DNA of 64,000 bases from Synchiropus splendidus (taxonomy: Eukaryota; Chordata; Actinopteri; Syngnathiformes; Callionymidae): positions 3,348,001-3,412,000 of the forward strand of contig NC_071350.1 in assembly GCF_027744825.2 (NCBI RefSeq). Reading direction: 5' to 3'. A program made the position numbers and the translations under genes. Below are positions 1-14,149 of this stretch, one piece after another; position 1 is the stretch's first letter; each line of letters starts with the position of its first letter. Below the pieces are notes generated by a model that was not told the DNA's origin, searched no databases, and was given only the letters and a program-made list of their open reading frames with translations.

Positions 1-354
1 TGATGTAGTCAGAGGAAAGCACTCCGCCACCAAGCACGGCTGAAAGCACTGAACCAGAGGAAATTACGAGCAATACCTGTGAACATATGACTGATATGTG
101 AATATTTTTTGCGGAAGAGAAGCAAGTTCATGCTAACAAAGAGCTGCAGTTCAAATCATTTGAACCACATCATTCTGGTTGTTATTCTCACTCTTGTACT
201 TGATTCAGTGCAGCAATGTTGGGTTAAACATGACAAAAATCATGAGCTACTCATGTCGGGACCCAAGGTTTCTTAATCAGAAAATGACCCTGAAAACAAC
301 ACACTTTACATTTGTAAATGTAGTTGCCAGCTCATTTAAGCATTCATTTTCGTG

Positions 355-450
<96 letters not shown>

Positions 451-1759
451 CATTAGGTAGGCTCTTTTTTTATTATTAATATATTATATATGTAAAGAAA
501 GAGCCTGCCAGTGGTCCATAGTTAATAAAACCTTCAGCTGACATAGCATTATTATTTAAAAATCGTAGTGTTCTGTTTGCCTGTGACATCAATAAGGTTC
601 AGTGTCCACACTCATTGTGCTATTGATCGTAATGCCCTTAAATGACCTCAGAGTATTGCACAATTTTCCCTTTGTTATGGTGAATCCCTTTGGGAAGATG
701 AAACAGCCACTGAAATGAAATGAATAATATAATCTGCTATCAGTCCTCACCAACTTCTTAAGCTATGGACTATGTAGATTTGCTTTATCCTCACTACTGC
801 ATTTCACTTCTCTCAATTTTAGAGTGAAATAATAAGCAAAGATTCAAAGCATCTGCATAAAATGTTGTTGCAGTGAGGTTTGTTTGAATAGGCAGTTTGT
901 GCTGTTTCTTCAGAGGACCAGAGGGAATTCCTTATCTTGCCAGGCAGCATGTTTTGCAACAATAACCAAGATAAAGGGAAAAAAAACCCAAATGACAGCA
1001 TTTTTGGAAATATTGAACGCGTCTTCAGCCATTGACTTCACCCTCTAGGGGTCGCCACAACAGATGAATTGTCTGTTTCTCACATCTCCCTCACAGTGGC
1101 CACCCACATGTCATTTCTCACCTGCTCTTCCCTGGCATCTACAACACAGTTCTACCAAAATATACAAATTCACCACACGGTGCAACATAAAACCGTCTCT
1201 CGGTGCTCTTTTTCTTCAAAGGCCAACTGCAAAATATATCACTGTAAAATGCTTGTTGTTATTTTTCGCTTGTTATTTCAACACCCAGCCAATTTCAAGA
1301 GACAATCCGTCTTCATTACAACGCAATGGGTGAAAATCAATTTGACTAAACAGTTAACATTCGTGACCTCCTAACCAACCAAACAGGTGAGATGTCTATT
1401 GATCCATCATCTATCAAACAGGTATTGGGCTCTCATTGCTTACAAATGTATGCCATTTAAAGCAAACAGTAATCATGAGGCGTACTAAATAATATTAATC
1501 CTTCTCACTAAAATAGCTGAATGAGTTCTACTTTAGTCGTAACCTTTTTTTTTTCCCTAAAACTGCTTAATTGTCCAGTTTACAAGGTTGCAAGGGCTGT
1601 CGTAGATACATGAGGCTAGGAAGACTCCGGTCAGGTCTCAAACACACACTCACACCTGCAGGATTTAGAGTAGCTGATTAACCACCGTATGATTTCAGAT
1701 GTGAAGTCGAAACCAGAGACGAAACTCACTCAGACAAGGAAGGAGGAAGAAACAGATTA
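1..1759. other. no gene seen
   Basis: Apart from the TA microsatellite I see only AT-rich sequence with short chance ORFs. Confidence 0.5.
355..449. repeat. (TA)n microsatellite
   Basis: About 95 bases of uninterrupted TA/AT dinucleotide. Likely highly variable in length and prone to cruciform extrusion; sequence length may be unreliable. Confidence 0.99.
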
Positions 1760-1855
1760 CCCACAGAAAGGACACAGGTTCGCTCTCAAGCCTGATTCGT
1801 AACCGCGACCTTCTTGCTGTGAGGATGCAGCGCTAACCACTACGTTAATTATGGT
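1760..1855 (-). repeat. tRNA-derived SINE-like copy
   Basis: On the minus strand the sequence reads GTAGTGGTTAGCGCTGCATC, then CTCACAGCAAGAAGGTCGCG and GGTTACGAATC, followed by a CCTTTCTGTGGG-like tail. This is the head of a SINE that is very common in teleosts (A-box-like GTGGTTAGC and B-box-like GGTTCGAATC), here with an extra base in the B box. Confidence 0.6.
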
Positions 1856-4800
1856 TTCAGGCATTCTCTGCTGACGACGCAACTCAGTGTTGTTGATAAG
1901 TCTCAAGTCATGTGAAAGATGTTGCATGCGTTCCCCAACATGGATTTGCCAACATCAGCCCAGTGCCTCGGGACAAAACCAGCCGTTTTTATCAGTTTGT
2001 TCAATGCTGTTCTCTTGACTATAGTTACAGCAGACCACCGCCAGAAGAGTTGAATTATGCTACAGTACTCAGTTTATTTGTCCTTTATACTGTACACAAA
2101 GCCAAAGGACCTGAGCCACTTCATCTGTTTTGAAGGACTTATCAAGAACAACCACAGCAGTAACACAAACAGCCAACAAAACGATCAACTAGAAATACAT
2201 TTATTTTTGCTTGAGGATTGCTTGAGTGATGTTATTTCTGTAAGTCCTCTCACCTGGATAGATAGAATAGATGAGTCAGTGACAAAAACATGAATCAAAA
2301 CTGCAAGTTGTCTGCATTTGGTTTAGTGTTGCCCACTAGTGCTGCCTTTTGAAGAGTGGTTTATAAAGCAATTCCTGCAAAATGAATCATAAAAGATCAC
2401 AGTAAATTCACAGAGCGACTGTAGTTTGATGGGCATGCATGAATATTGATATCCTATGGCAGCCCTCCAGGCTATTCTTTACGATTAAAGGGGTTTTTAA
2501 TCTCACTTGCCCCTTCCACTTAAAACAACAGCGCATTTGTTCATACAAACATAGTGTTCATGTACCTTCAACAAGTTTATACCCTTTCCTCCTCTCTTTT
2601 AAAACATTATAGCTTCGTCACATGATGTCAGTGCTGACATCTGCGGTCTGCTTTGACACTTCTGGTACCGCACCAATCTTATATCTTACACTTGGTGTAT
2701 ATAGTACCTCATGACCCCATACTTTGGTACCATGCCATTGAAATGCAGCAAGCTTAATATGTCAATGAGCAATGTGGCACACCGAAAAGGGGATCACTGG
2801 CCGTATCATGGCGCAGCCTCCTGGCCTAACGTGTGATATGTACAATGAAAACGTCAATTGAATGGTCAAAGACTATAAAGGTATTGTATTCTGTTGGCGT
2901 CATCAGCCACCACTTGTGTCAAATAGTGATGTGAAGATGACGTTTCATGAAACAGTGTCCTGATTTTCAGAGCTCCTGGTTTAAAAAAAAAAAAATGGAT
3001 TCAGTCGAAGACTATACAGAGAGTTCAATCTTGTGGGCTTTGAAAATGAGGACAATGTTTCATGAAGCTTCCTCAATCCATCATTACTCATCACTTGTGT
3101 CAAGCTATGTTGCTATTGTTAAGCCCCACACGTTCGGCAATATTCCACAATGTCTAGGGAACACAAACCGCACTCTCCAACGTAGCTGTCTGGTAGTAAT
3201 GAGGTGTTTCATGAAACAGTGTTCTCAGTTTCAGAGGGCCCTACATGGCATTCTCTGTTCTATCATATTTGGCTTTGACAACAACCGTTTTAATAAAATC
3301 TCACATCATTTTTAGCCAAGAAATTGGTGACACTGCTTGCAAATGATTGGTCGTTCGTTACAGGCGACAAAAAATGATTTCTTGCAATTTCTAAACTCGC
3401 ATTAAATCAAATCTGATTGTTTCAATCAGTGCATTCATGCAATCACCACAGAAACTACCCATTGTGCCAGGTCTGCTCAAAGCTCAACTGTTTACGAAAA
3501 GGTTTAAAAATGGCTCATGAGAAAAATTTCAACCAGATTCCTCCAGGCACGATATTTTTGAGCATTGTCCTGGTAGAAGTAACACTAAAGTGTTTCCTGA
3601 AGAGTTACTAAAAATGCATTGAAACTGCGACCCTGTCGCCCTAAATGTGTTACAACCCTGCTCTATGATGCCTCAACATTGACTTTACATATGAATCAGT
3701 CACTTCTAATGTGCTCATGGTGTTTATTGTGAACATACCTTTACATGTACTTAGCTGCTTTTTAGCTGTCGCCACAACCCAGGCCAATGACTTCCATCAT
3801 CTCCCCAAGTAGCCCTTTTCCATGTCTTGTTAAAGCAAATTATTTTTAAGTACAAGCAGGTCTAGTTTCTTCCTTCACTGGAACGTTCCTCTAGAAAAGC
3901 TATTAGTTTTGAGGAGCAGTCAATGTTTCCGTGGCCACATCAAACTGCATCACTGTTAGTGCGAACAGGCGTCTTCTGACAACTCTCACTGTCTTTGCAA
4001 CCCTGACTACGGATACACGCACTTTACTTCATGCATAGAAACCATCTTCCATATCTTACTCCTTGTGAGAAGTCTTGTTCCATGTGATTGTTTTCATGCT
4101 ATTTTCAATAATGTGCTTAGTGAACACAGGCAACTCAATGTCCACCGTGCGACTGAAGCTGTATGTACTGCCACAGACCGTTCTGGTTCGGACGTTAAAA
4201 GCGCCACAAATTTTATGACTGTTTTGAGCACAGGCTAAAAAATCATTTAAAATAATGAGAAACAAAGGTATTAACAACCAAAAAACCAATATATTTAAGT
4301 TAAATAATGCCATCACTTGCTGTTAGTATGTTACGAATGGTGGTTTGTTTCCGAATGGAATGAACATGGAGCGTAAAGGCTGTTACAGCTATTCTTGCTT
4401 GGTTGGACAATACTGCGCAGATCTGAGCACTTTGGTTTTCGATTAAATATTCGCTTCTGGACACGAGAGCACCTTTCAGGGTCACGCAAACAGTGAAGAT
4501 TTAGTCCTACATCTGAATACCTTTACCCAGACAAACATAGATTATGTGGCCTTGTGGCATATACAACGAACACTTCATACAATTATACGCAGATGGAGGT
4601 GTTCATAGAATTCTGTACCATAGTCATCACATGTACATGTTGCTTCTGCATTAAAACAGAGTGGCATTTTCTGTAAGTTGTCAAGTGTGTGTCAAAACAT
4701 TCCATCAAAACAAAACCCCATCCTTTCTTGTTGCAGCAGAGAAAGCGTTAGAAACTGATAGAGAATGCGTGCACTGAGAAGCGGCAGTCTTTAAAATCCG

Positions 4801-7800
4801 TCACGAGGTATGCAAGAATCACTGTGGATTTATCACACGAGGTGTATCTTTGGTGTCATGCTCAAATAAAAACACTGGAGTCCCAGGTTTCACGCTGCGG
4901 TTGCGAATTATTCTGTTGTGTTTTTCAGCTTTGTTATCATGGCATTTCAATTCACTGAAGAAGAAAAAGGAAAAACATGACAGCAACGCTCCAGAAAGTG
5001 TGACATCTCACAATATTTGATTTAGAATACACCAAAGAAGAAATGCGGTGTTAAAAAAAGGTTGCTACCAAAGTTAATTAGCATAATCATACTTTGGCAA
5101 CGGTGATCTTTAAAAACCAGTACAAAGTTTGCGTCGTTTGATGCTCCTTTTCTTTGTTTACACTGATTGAGAGAGAAAGATGGAGAGCCTTTTGAATTGA
5201 GCGGTGTTCTCCTTTAATCTGAGCAGCCACCACGGCCTGATGAAAGTGCCTAAATTGTTTATCTTGCTTTTAGCAGGTTTAGATGTCCTGACAGCTTTAG
5301 TAGCCGCTGGATGGTCTGGAACGAATGAGGAAAAAAAGAGGAATTCATTTTGAAGATACTCTGATAATGATATCAGCAACACAATCGCATGAAAACATGA
5401 GGGAAATCTCTCTGGGTCCTTCATCGTGATCTTTTTTTTTTTTACCAAAATATCTGCTCATGCCATATTCTCCCTGAACAAATACAAATAATTATTGTAT
5501 TTTGTCATCATGAAACTCAAAATTAAATATTATTAGTCGATGCTCTTTACATTGAAAAACTGTTTAAATTGGTTTAATTCAACATGAAGCTCATGTAATG
5601 CCAGCTTTATTTCAAAATGCCCCAGAAGACAGCTTCAAGTTTGTCAGTAAAACCTGTGAGAAATGCTCATGCTTATTGTTCATTTTACAATTGTCATGAA
5701 TTTGAAAGGGATAACAACAGATCTTTTGAGCAAAAACAGACAGTGTACAAGATTATTAAGAAAAAACATACATGTATGAGATGCAGCAGGTGGACACAGC
5801 ACCAATTGGTGACAGTGCATTCAGTCACTATGTCAAGCTTCCCTCCTTCTCCACTGAGGTCCTCACCAAAGCATTCTCTTCTCGTGAGAGCGCAGAAAAC
5901 AGAAATAGTGGACGTGGACCCTCATTGGTCTGTTGGGGTCAGTCACTTTTTATTTGTTGAGGTTGCTATATTTTGACTTCATTTCAGCCTTAATAGCAGC
6001 AAACAAAAAGTCTGGAACTGACCCAGTCTCTGCTCCGCACAGATGTCCTCTGGTCACATTAGCTCATGTCGTCATCACCAGGACGGTCATCGAGTGCACC
6101 CTTTATGAAATCATGTGTCATCATTTGGCAGGCTAGATGTGCCCACCGGGCTTTGAGTTTGCATGAGTGTACAGCACCAATCAAAGACTGGAGTCTTTCA
6201 TGTGATGTCATGAAAGAATATATTGGTCGCAAACAACCTACAATTCTGGCTGCCGTACTGAATCTTCTACCTGCTTCACTAACTCACTTCACACGCTCAA
6301 AAGCCTTGACATTTATATCTGGATGCATTGAAACTGGAGCAATAATGAAACATTCTACCATTCATAACGGACTAAAATATACCGATTTGCATACTCTACA
6401 TGTTAGCAGATAGCAGTAACTCCAAACAGAGATGGTCAAGCATTTGTGTGTTAGATATATATGTGCAGCTTCATAGGCTGAGGTTTTACTGAGCTTTCCC
6501 TCTTGGAAACACCAGAAGAGACAGCCTGATTCACGAATGTAGCATGGGAGCTAGGCCGTACAACATATTTACATATCACATCAAAGGAGTGCATCATTTG
6601 AATTGTGTATTTGTGGATTTTGCTTCCTTTTGAAGCAGGTTGTAAGAATGGCTGAAAGCAGAGCCACAACTTCTTCCTCTATACCGAGCTGGAAGATGAA
6701 CCTCCTCTCAATAGAGCAGGAACTCAGCATGCAAAAACGCTTGTAACTAATCGAGCCTTTGCATGAAAACTGGAGGATTTTGGAGATTGAGCGAGAAGTA
6801 AAATTGATAGTGTGTGAAAGAACTGAGGAAGGGGAAAGAAAGTGAGAGAGGCACTGAGTGTGTTATGAGATGCTGTTCTGAGGCGAGGCATCCTGTTTCC
6901 TGTCACAGAAATTTTGTTGCAAAGACAGAGTATTCACTTGACCTCCTCAAAGTTCTTTCTATTGGGGTCAGAAATAACTTTGTTTCTTAGCATCGAAGAG
7001 ACCAATATGTCTGGAATCCAGATGGGTTTTGGATTTTTGGCTTCTGGAACATCATAGGGGAGAAGCAGTGAAAAGCAGATGCAGCGATCGCTATGCAGTG
7101 AGTGAAAGAAAAACCAGGATTGAGATCAATGTGAGGATCACATATCCAGGGTAGTCATGCTTAATATCATTCTACAGAGCTTTATTCACATGCTCTGATT
7201 CACCCCTATATGTACCAGTCACCCAAGACCAAGATGAACTACCGCTCAGCATCTTTCAGGCTTTCCACTCTCTTTCATTTTTCTAAAAGCTGTATTCAGT
7301 GTTACCATAGAGTTACTTCCTACTGGAGGTAAGTCAGATACTAGACAAAAACAGATTTTCTGGAAGAAACCAGTCTATGTCCAATGAAGTCACTGGTGTG
7401 ATGAGACATCTGAATGTGAAGCATATTTCAATTCGTAATCATTATATTGTCATGATTCGCTTTTATTTTGTTCCCTTAAGTCCCGTTTTGTTTTCTCCCT
7501 CCTTCCTTCCTGTGTTTCTAGCACACGGCTGGAGCCCTTTCAACCCTTAATCATCAAGGTTTAAAAACACCTGAACTCCAGCAACATGTGCCATTATCGA
7601 CTGATAATCTGCTCCGTTCTTTCTTCTCTGCTGTCGTACATTTATACGTTGTTTAAATTATCTTCAGTTCAGCTATTTCTAAACCCTGCTGTTTTGAGTT
7701 TTTGAATACGTTACTTGGACTGATGGGGGTTGTAATGGCAGGCAGTTTTTTTGTTTTGTAGTTTCATTGTTCATTCAATGGTGCACGTCTTACTTTATGT

Positions 7801-10379
7801 CATGACATTTGGTCATGCTTTTATTTTGTAATTGCCTTGTTGCCGGTGCAAGAACAATATCCTGAGACTCTTGCCCATTCTTGACTGGTCGTGAGGAGAT
7901 ACTCAACACACGTTGTTCCTGATGTACAGAGAGAGATGTATGTTCTGTCTGTTGATCGATCACTTGTCTGTATCATGATTTTGGAGTGACAAGCAACAGA
8001 GTGCAGCCACGGCAACTGTTTCATTTAGCACTCTTGGAAGGTGAAACGAGATATGATTGTTCGAACGCATGTGCATATAATATGTTGATTGGATGAATGT
8101 GTCGTGTAATATGAATGTGCTTTTCTGTTTATTATTCTGTAGTTTTCACGGAGCAATAAAACAGACAAACAGACAATAAAAGTACCAGTATTGAAACTCA
8201 ACGTCTGTCGAAATTATTCCAAGAGGACGCTACAGGGGCAAGTTTCATTTTAAGACACATATTTTCAAGACATTAAAAAAGCTTTAGTTTAAATAAGGTG
8301 ATGAATATAGCCACCATTGTGATTTATTGTGCTATTGTCAAACTGATGCAAAATAAACAATATTTTGTTGTTTAAATTCATGCATGGGTCTATTATTTGA
8401 TTCAGTAATGTACCAAATTTATTGAAATTGAAAAATGTTGCTGCCTGTGGCAAATATTCTTACACCATTAAACTGATTTTCTGTAATCAGATTCTTTTTT
8501 TTTAATTGAATCCTACTAATATGATAACTTGTGACCACTGTTTTTTTACATTGATCCTTCGTGGATATCTTTGTTTGTAGTGTATCTTTAATGTCTTTGG
8601 TATGTATCAGCGTCTTTGTTGTCATGAGCTGCTGTGACACGTTGAATTACCCCACTAGTAAGGGATTCGATTAGATGGGTCCTATGAGATTTATTATTGG
8701 TGTAGGAACGTTGCTATATATTAGTCCGATAAATAGAAATAATTCAAAGGGGACATGAAAAAAATAGCAATGACAGATAAGAAGAGAAGTTTATTACAAT
8801 CCACATCCACCTTTTTTATTTTCACATGTTGATACCACTTGAGTCCAGTCTCGGACAAAATAACAAGCCGCAGAATAAAGCTATGTAATCATGAGTCATC
8901 AAGATTTTGCATTTGTTATTTATTTATTTTGACTGACAGTAATGACTTACTTTTTTTTCTTATCGTTATTTTGGTTCAACCGTAGTCATGTACATTTATG
9001 CTACTGAAGCATGTATCGCCTACTGGGGCACTGTATATCCTGACAGCACATGCATCAGAGGTTGGGGGTTGTCAAGTCATGGGGTGGCACTCTCTATACG
9101 CAATTGCAACTCACCTGCATATAGCACCTCAAATGACACTGCGCTTAACTCAGGGACTAATTGTTCTGGTTAAGCTGGGGACAAGGGTGACGATTGCAAG
9201 CTCTCAATGTTACCTTACTTTTGATTCAACTTGCTGTATGTAGTACCTTTATATGAACTTGAGCTTGACTCACAATTCCAAAAAGTACCATGACATAAGA
9301 TCATGATTGCTTGAGGTACCATACAGACCAAGTGACATGCAAGCATGGCTTAACCCCCGCCTCAACCTTTTTTTAAACTGTATTTATGCCTATGTGGAGG
9401 ATATTCCGGTGAAGTGTTGCCTATAGTGTCAGTGATGACAGGGGAAACAAGTGATTCAATTGAAAGCCTAGGGTCTCAACAAGCAGCATGGAAGGCTGAT
9501 TTTGGCATCACCCCGGGATGCTAAGTCCAAATGAAAATTGTCAATGTGTCACAGCTTTGGGGGGAGAATGTGGAGCATGAAGTGGCAATCCTTGTGAAAT
9601 CAAGTGAATGGGAACAACTGCTTCAGCGTCACTTTGCTTCTGGTTGGGAACGGAGCCCTTCACAGACCGCAGCAGTTCCATTCCGCCCTTCCTCCATGCC
9701 AGTTACGCATTCAGCAGAAATACATGGTTAGGAAATACGCAAGCTGTTTGAGTTAGGGAATAGACTTCATTTGCTCATGAATGGCAATAATGTAAACAAC
9801 TCATGGATTCATCATTGCATAGGCATTGAGCTCCAGGATGCCCTCTCTTGGGACACAAAAGCGGAGATGTCTTTCCAGCAGGTCATGTGACCAGATTTCA
9901 TGCCGCCCTAGGACGCCATCGTCAAATGTTTTATTTGAGGCTCACCTTCACTGTTACACATAAAATATGTGTAATAATTAAATATGTGTTACACATAAAA
10001 TACAATAATAAATATATATTTTTTGTGGTTAACACAAGAACGCATAATAACAAACAAAATGTACGACTTCCTTAAAAAGTGCAAGCAGGTCCGGTGCAGT
10101 GAGAGCACACAGACATGCTTAAAAAAGTGGAGATGATCCTTGCAAAAAAAAAAAAAAAAAAGCCCCTTAGAGTATAGAGAGGCTGCTTAAAAGGTTGTGA
10201 AACTGCTGAAAGAAAATCTGAAGAACAGAAGCAGTATATTTCCACACTTTAATTGAGTACTTATAATGTTTTAGCTCAGGCTGGCATCTAAAGGGAAATA
10301 GAATAGCTATTACACACCACAGGCTTTAACCACTCGTTCCCATGTGAAATCATCGACGTTTATTAATCCTAAACTAAAT
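1856..10379. other. gene-poor DNA with scattered repeats
   Basis: Two foldback-family segments (2930-3090, 3196-3318) and a sequence at 8230-8340 that matches 42220-42320 in inverted orientation. A short palindromic AT-rich stretch built on TTACACATAAAATATGTGTAA sits near 9953-9998, and an A18 run at 10144-10161. No supported gene. Confidence 0.45.
2930..3318. repeat. foldback-family repeat copies (two)
   Basis: 2930-3090 starts GACGTTTCATGAAACAGTGT and closes with the inverted end near 3055. 3196-3318 starts GAGGTGTTTCATGAAACAGT and shares the interior AAATCTCACATCATTTTTA with the copy at 46220-46245. Confidence 0.75.
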
Positions 10380-11500
10380 AAGAGCTCAATATAAATTGCC
10401 TACTGTCACCAGCATGAATTTCTTGTGGATATTATTCGTATTAATGTTGGGATTTTGTGAATTATTTTGTATTGATCACAGTGTGTTGAGTAATCTCTGT
10501 TGCTCTCCGGAGAGCTTATTAAAGAGAAATGAAAGCAGTGCAGATGCGAACAAATTGTCTCCCTCTAGTGTCCTCTCAGCTCAGCTTCTACTTTGCTGAG
10601 CAACTGTCAAGGCTGCAGGGAGGAAGCCGGGCTGTAACATGCATAATTGACAGTCCTATTTCAGGAATTAGCCACCCACCAAACTGCCGACTTGCAGCCT
10701 TTTTCATCTTGCTTTAAAATCTGTTTCACCCTGTGGAAAAAAAGGGAGTCTGGACTGATGAATTTAATGAATCAAATTTCCGTTTGCAGCGTTGATTTGA
10801 ATGTTTTCCCATGGGTGGCTTTGTTCAAATCATCCGAGTTGTAGCGAACATGTTTGAAGTCAGATCAGTAAAAGGGAATGCTCTGGTGCTAAATGATTTT
10901 TGGCTCCCATTATGCCCTCTCTAACTACGTGGATGAGTTAATTAAACTGTGCCAGAGGCTACACAGCACCATCCCAGGTAGATGTGATACTCTCATACGC
11001 TCATTATTAAGAAATGAAACAGTTATATTAACTTGGGGGATATCAGCAATCTCGCCTCACACGCTACCATGGGATAACATGAGAGAAAGGAATATACATT
11101 TCATTTTACGATGATGATGTCTGTATCTGTTTCTGACCCTTTACCAGAGAGGCTTTTAGGCCAACGTGGCTCCATCGCTGGTGGATGATGACGACATCAT
11201 TTACCTGCTCCACTGGGCTGGGAGATAAGCTCATGCCCCTGCTGCTCCCCGGAATGTTCTGGCTGCTGTTCCTACCACTCGGGAGAGAGCGGCATGTTTC
11301 AGATGATGAAGAACAGCATTAAAAGCACCGCGAGGAGCCGTCCTATCACCTGCACGGGCAGCAAAGGGATCGTAGATACACGCGTCGTCCTCTTCCAGTG
11401 CTCTATTAAGACGCAGGCTGAGGGGACCAGAAAGCTGTGCTGTATCAATCAGCGGTGTGGTATCAACAACATTGACATGAGAATAGATTTATTATTATAA
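10380..11500. promoter_or_regulatory. candidate conserved noncoding block
   Basis: Complex single-copy-looking sequence with many homeodomain/POU/MEIS-like sites (TGCATAATTGACAG, GAGTTAATTAAAC, GCTCATTATTAAG) and a GC-richer core at 11150-11440. ORFs are short and show no protein similarity that I recognise. Judged from texture only. Confidence 0.25.
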
Positions 11501-12073
11501 TAGACTCCGACTAATGTTAGACAGAGGATGTGTCTTCTGATCGGTAGCAATTGCGTGTGACTTCAATACCGGTCAAAAGATGAAGGCAATAATGACTTAA
11601 GGCTGCTAAGGGACAAAAAGCTCATCAACAAATACGCAGGAACATTACGTGTTTAAAATGAACAATTAATCTGGCTAACATCAAATGAGATAATTGCAAA
11701 ACTGCCATAATTTCCAGACTATCGTGAACGTGCAAAACCAAGTGTTAGGGCCAAAAACAAGCGAAAGAGCATCATGCTGCCAAAATATTGAGCCTATTCA
11801 CGTCAAACCGATGACATCGCAGACATGCGTTTTATTTACCTTAAAGTGCTCAGCCCACAGAGCTAGTCTAGTTCTAGTCCAGAATTCACGGGAATTAAAA
11901 TTGAAAGTCCTTCATACAACAATGTTTTTTTTGTCTGCCTAATGTTTAAATTAGTTATCAATCAAGTCAAAATAATTGTGTAAATGATCTCGAACATTTG
12001 AGCTCAATGCCTCTGATCCATCATGACAACAACTTATGTGGCAGTGACTGCCTTCAAGAATAGCTGCTTTTTC

Positions 12074-12145
12074 CATCCATCAATCAGTTCTATACTGCTT
12101 ATTCCCAGTGGTCCTGGGTGGGATGGGGCTGAAGTCCAGATTCAT
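12074..12145 (+). repeat. fragment of a common teleost interspersed repeat
   Basis: CCATCCATCAATCAGTTCTA, TACTGCTTATTCCCAGTGGT, CCTGGGTGGGATGGGGCTG: a decayed form of the element that usually reads CCATCCATTTTCTATACCGC followed by a 'total-and-link' style GGAGCCTATCCCAGC segment. The second half of the same family appears at 46080-46210. Confidence 0.6.
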
Positions 12146-12787
12146 TTGGCAAGGGTTGGGAGATGTACTTGACCCGCCATGCGGAGTCATTGATTCTCCA
12201 CACCTTGAAAATGTACATCTTGATGGAGTAGCTTTTTAATTCCAAAGGGCGCAACTGGCGAACAGAACCAATATTTGGAGCAGTAGTTGGGCCAGTTATT
12301 GAATCGTAATTGAACATTCACCTTCCATTTATCGAGGTTTTGTATATGCTGTCACGACTCGCTCGTCTTACACGACTGGAATTGGTGAGGAGACAACGAC
12401 AAAGGTAGAGTAAACTGACCCATGGTGAAACATTTTCAGTTGTTAGTTTTACCATACTTTTATTTCCAACCTCAGGCGTGATCAGCTGGATCAAAGAGAT
12501 TTCCAAATTTCAGAAATGTAAGCCTTCGCAACAGAAAGTGCCCATGTGAACTTCCTTTTTATAATCAGCTGTTTTTGCTGTCTTTTAGAAATCAACTCTA
12601 TTTGAAAGAAGGGTGAAACCATTCTTACTTCTTTTAAGCCAGTTATTGAGTTTTTTCATAAAAATAAAAAAAACATCAAAGTCCTTGGAATTATTCAGTC
12701 TAACACGCTAAACGTGTTTTTATTTTTGGCACTACCATCTCCAGTAGGCGAAGATGGCTTGCACTGAAACAAAGACCACTGACGTCC

Positions 12788-13306
12788 CTAAATATAACAA
12801 AAACTCTGCTGTAATTCTCTTATCATTGTGGCCAATGCATCATGAATCATATCGTCAATCACCCTGTCATTCTCACACTGTGATGAAGGACCTGGCATTT
12901 TGATTGTCATAAATTTGTAGATCTGGCAGCAGATTTGATTTGGTTGAGATGCTAAAATCAGATCAACATAGACAGCTGCAGCCATTTCAGTCACAAAGCA
13001 GTGGAATGACTGTATATCATGGGGATGGTGTTGCGATGTTGCCGTTGATGTGGAGACAGCAATATATTTTTCCACTTGCTGAGTCAAGTTCACTGCTGTG
13101 AGTCCTACAGACGCAGCTTTAACAATATACAATAATCTGATCTGCTTTTTGGTGTCACAGTGACTCGTGGAAGTTTTTATATCAATCAATCCATCTAGCT
13201 CTGTCATACAGATGGTGAGAGTTGCCAGTGTGGAAAATGCGATATAGGGTGTGCTTGAGCACCGTATGAATGACCAACCACAGCTTGCGAGACAGTGACG
13301 TATCAC
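12788..13306 (-). other. unrecognised 172-codon ORF
   Basis: The longest minus-strand frame left of omg. Ser/Thr/Ile-rich, with no signal peptide, membrane segment or motif that I recognise, and no obvious splice signals. Base composition resembles the flanking noncoding DNA, so chance is likely. Confidence 0.12.
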
Positions 13307-13499
13307 GCTGAACGCAGACTCAAGTTTTAGTGCGTTGCGTTTCAGGTGGGAACAAGGGTTTATTTACTCACCCAGTAATGACTTCCACTCTCGTCTGTAA
13401 GCAACATGTAGTTCATACAACACTTTAAGTTAGTAACTTTCACTGTCCATTTAAACAACAAATGTGTCTCTTCGAATGTATTTACTGAGCACTGATCAC

Positions 13500-13870
13500 G
13501 CAAGGTGATGGGCATCACAAAATAATGTGATCATTGTCAAAAAAGAGCATAATAATATCGAAAAATAACATGATAAATATCACAAATAATGTGATGGTAT
13601 CGCAAAGTAACATAATAATACCAAAAAATAATCTGATAAATATCATCAAGTAACGTGATATCATCACAAAATAACAGGCGAATACCACAAAATGATGTGA
13701 AATTATTAAATCATGTGATATCACACTTTACCACCAAAGAAAACATGATAAATATCACAAAATATTGTTATATAAACACCAAATAACGTGCGAATGCCAC
13801 AAAATGATATGATATTATCATGAAATTAAGTGATAATGTTACAAATTAATGTGATAATACCATGAGATAA
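13500..13870. repeat. AT-rich degenerate minisatellite
   Basis: About 370 bases built from diverged units around ATATCACAAAATAATGTGAT, with the two-part theme 'TGATAAATATCAC / AAAATAACGTGAT'. Units vary in spacing (about 22-32 bases). Many units carry the self-complementary pair ATCAC...GTGAT. Confidence 0.8.
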
Positions 13871-14149
13871 ACAGACTGGTAGACTATAAGTGCTTCTTAT
13901 TCCAGCAATCATCAATGTGCTTGGAAATGAACTCATGGAATCTCGACTCCCGCACACTGCTGTTGCCAGACTGAAGCATGTCCCATCACTTCTCGGCTCA
14001 TAAAATGAGGAGGACATTTTGCTGGGAACTGCAAGGCCGATTGTGGCGCAGAAACATGAACAATTGTGCTTTAACAAACGCCAAATTAATGAACTGTTTA
14101 TTCTTAACATGCCTACACTAAAGAAGTGAATGATGAAATGGTCCTGACG

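Noticed and set aside
179..460. 93-codon ORF ending in a (YI)n run
   Set aside because: It is the translation of the TA microsatellite plus chance upstream codons.
10396..10599. ORF with a signal-peptide-like start (MNFLWILFVLMLGFCELFCI)
   Set aside because: No continuing domain, no splice donor in frame, and the surrounding DNA looks regulatory rather than coding.
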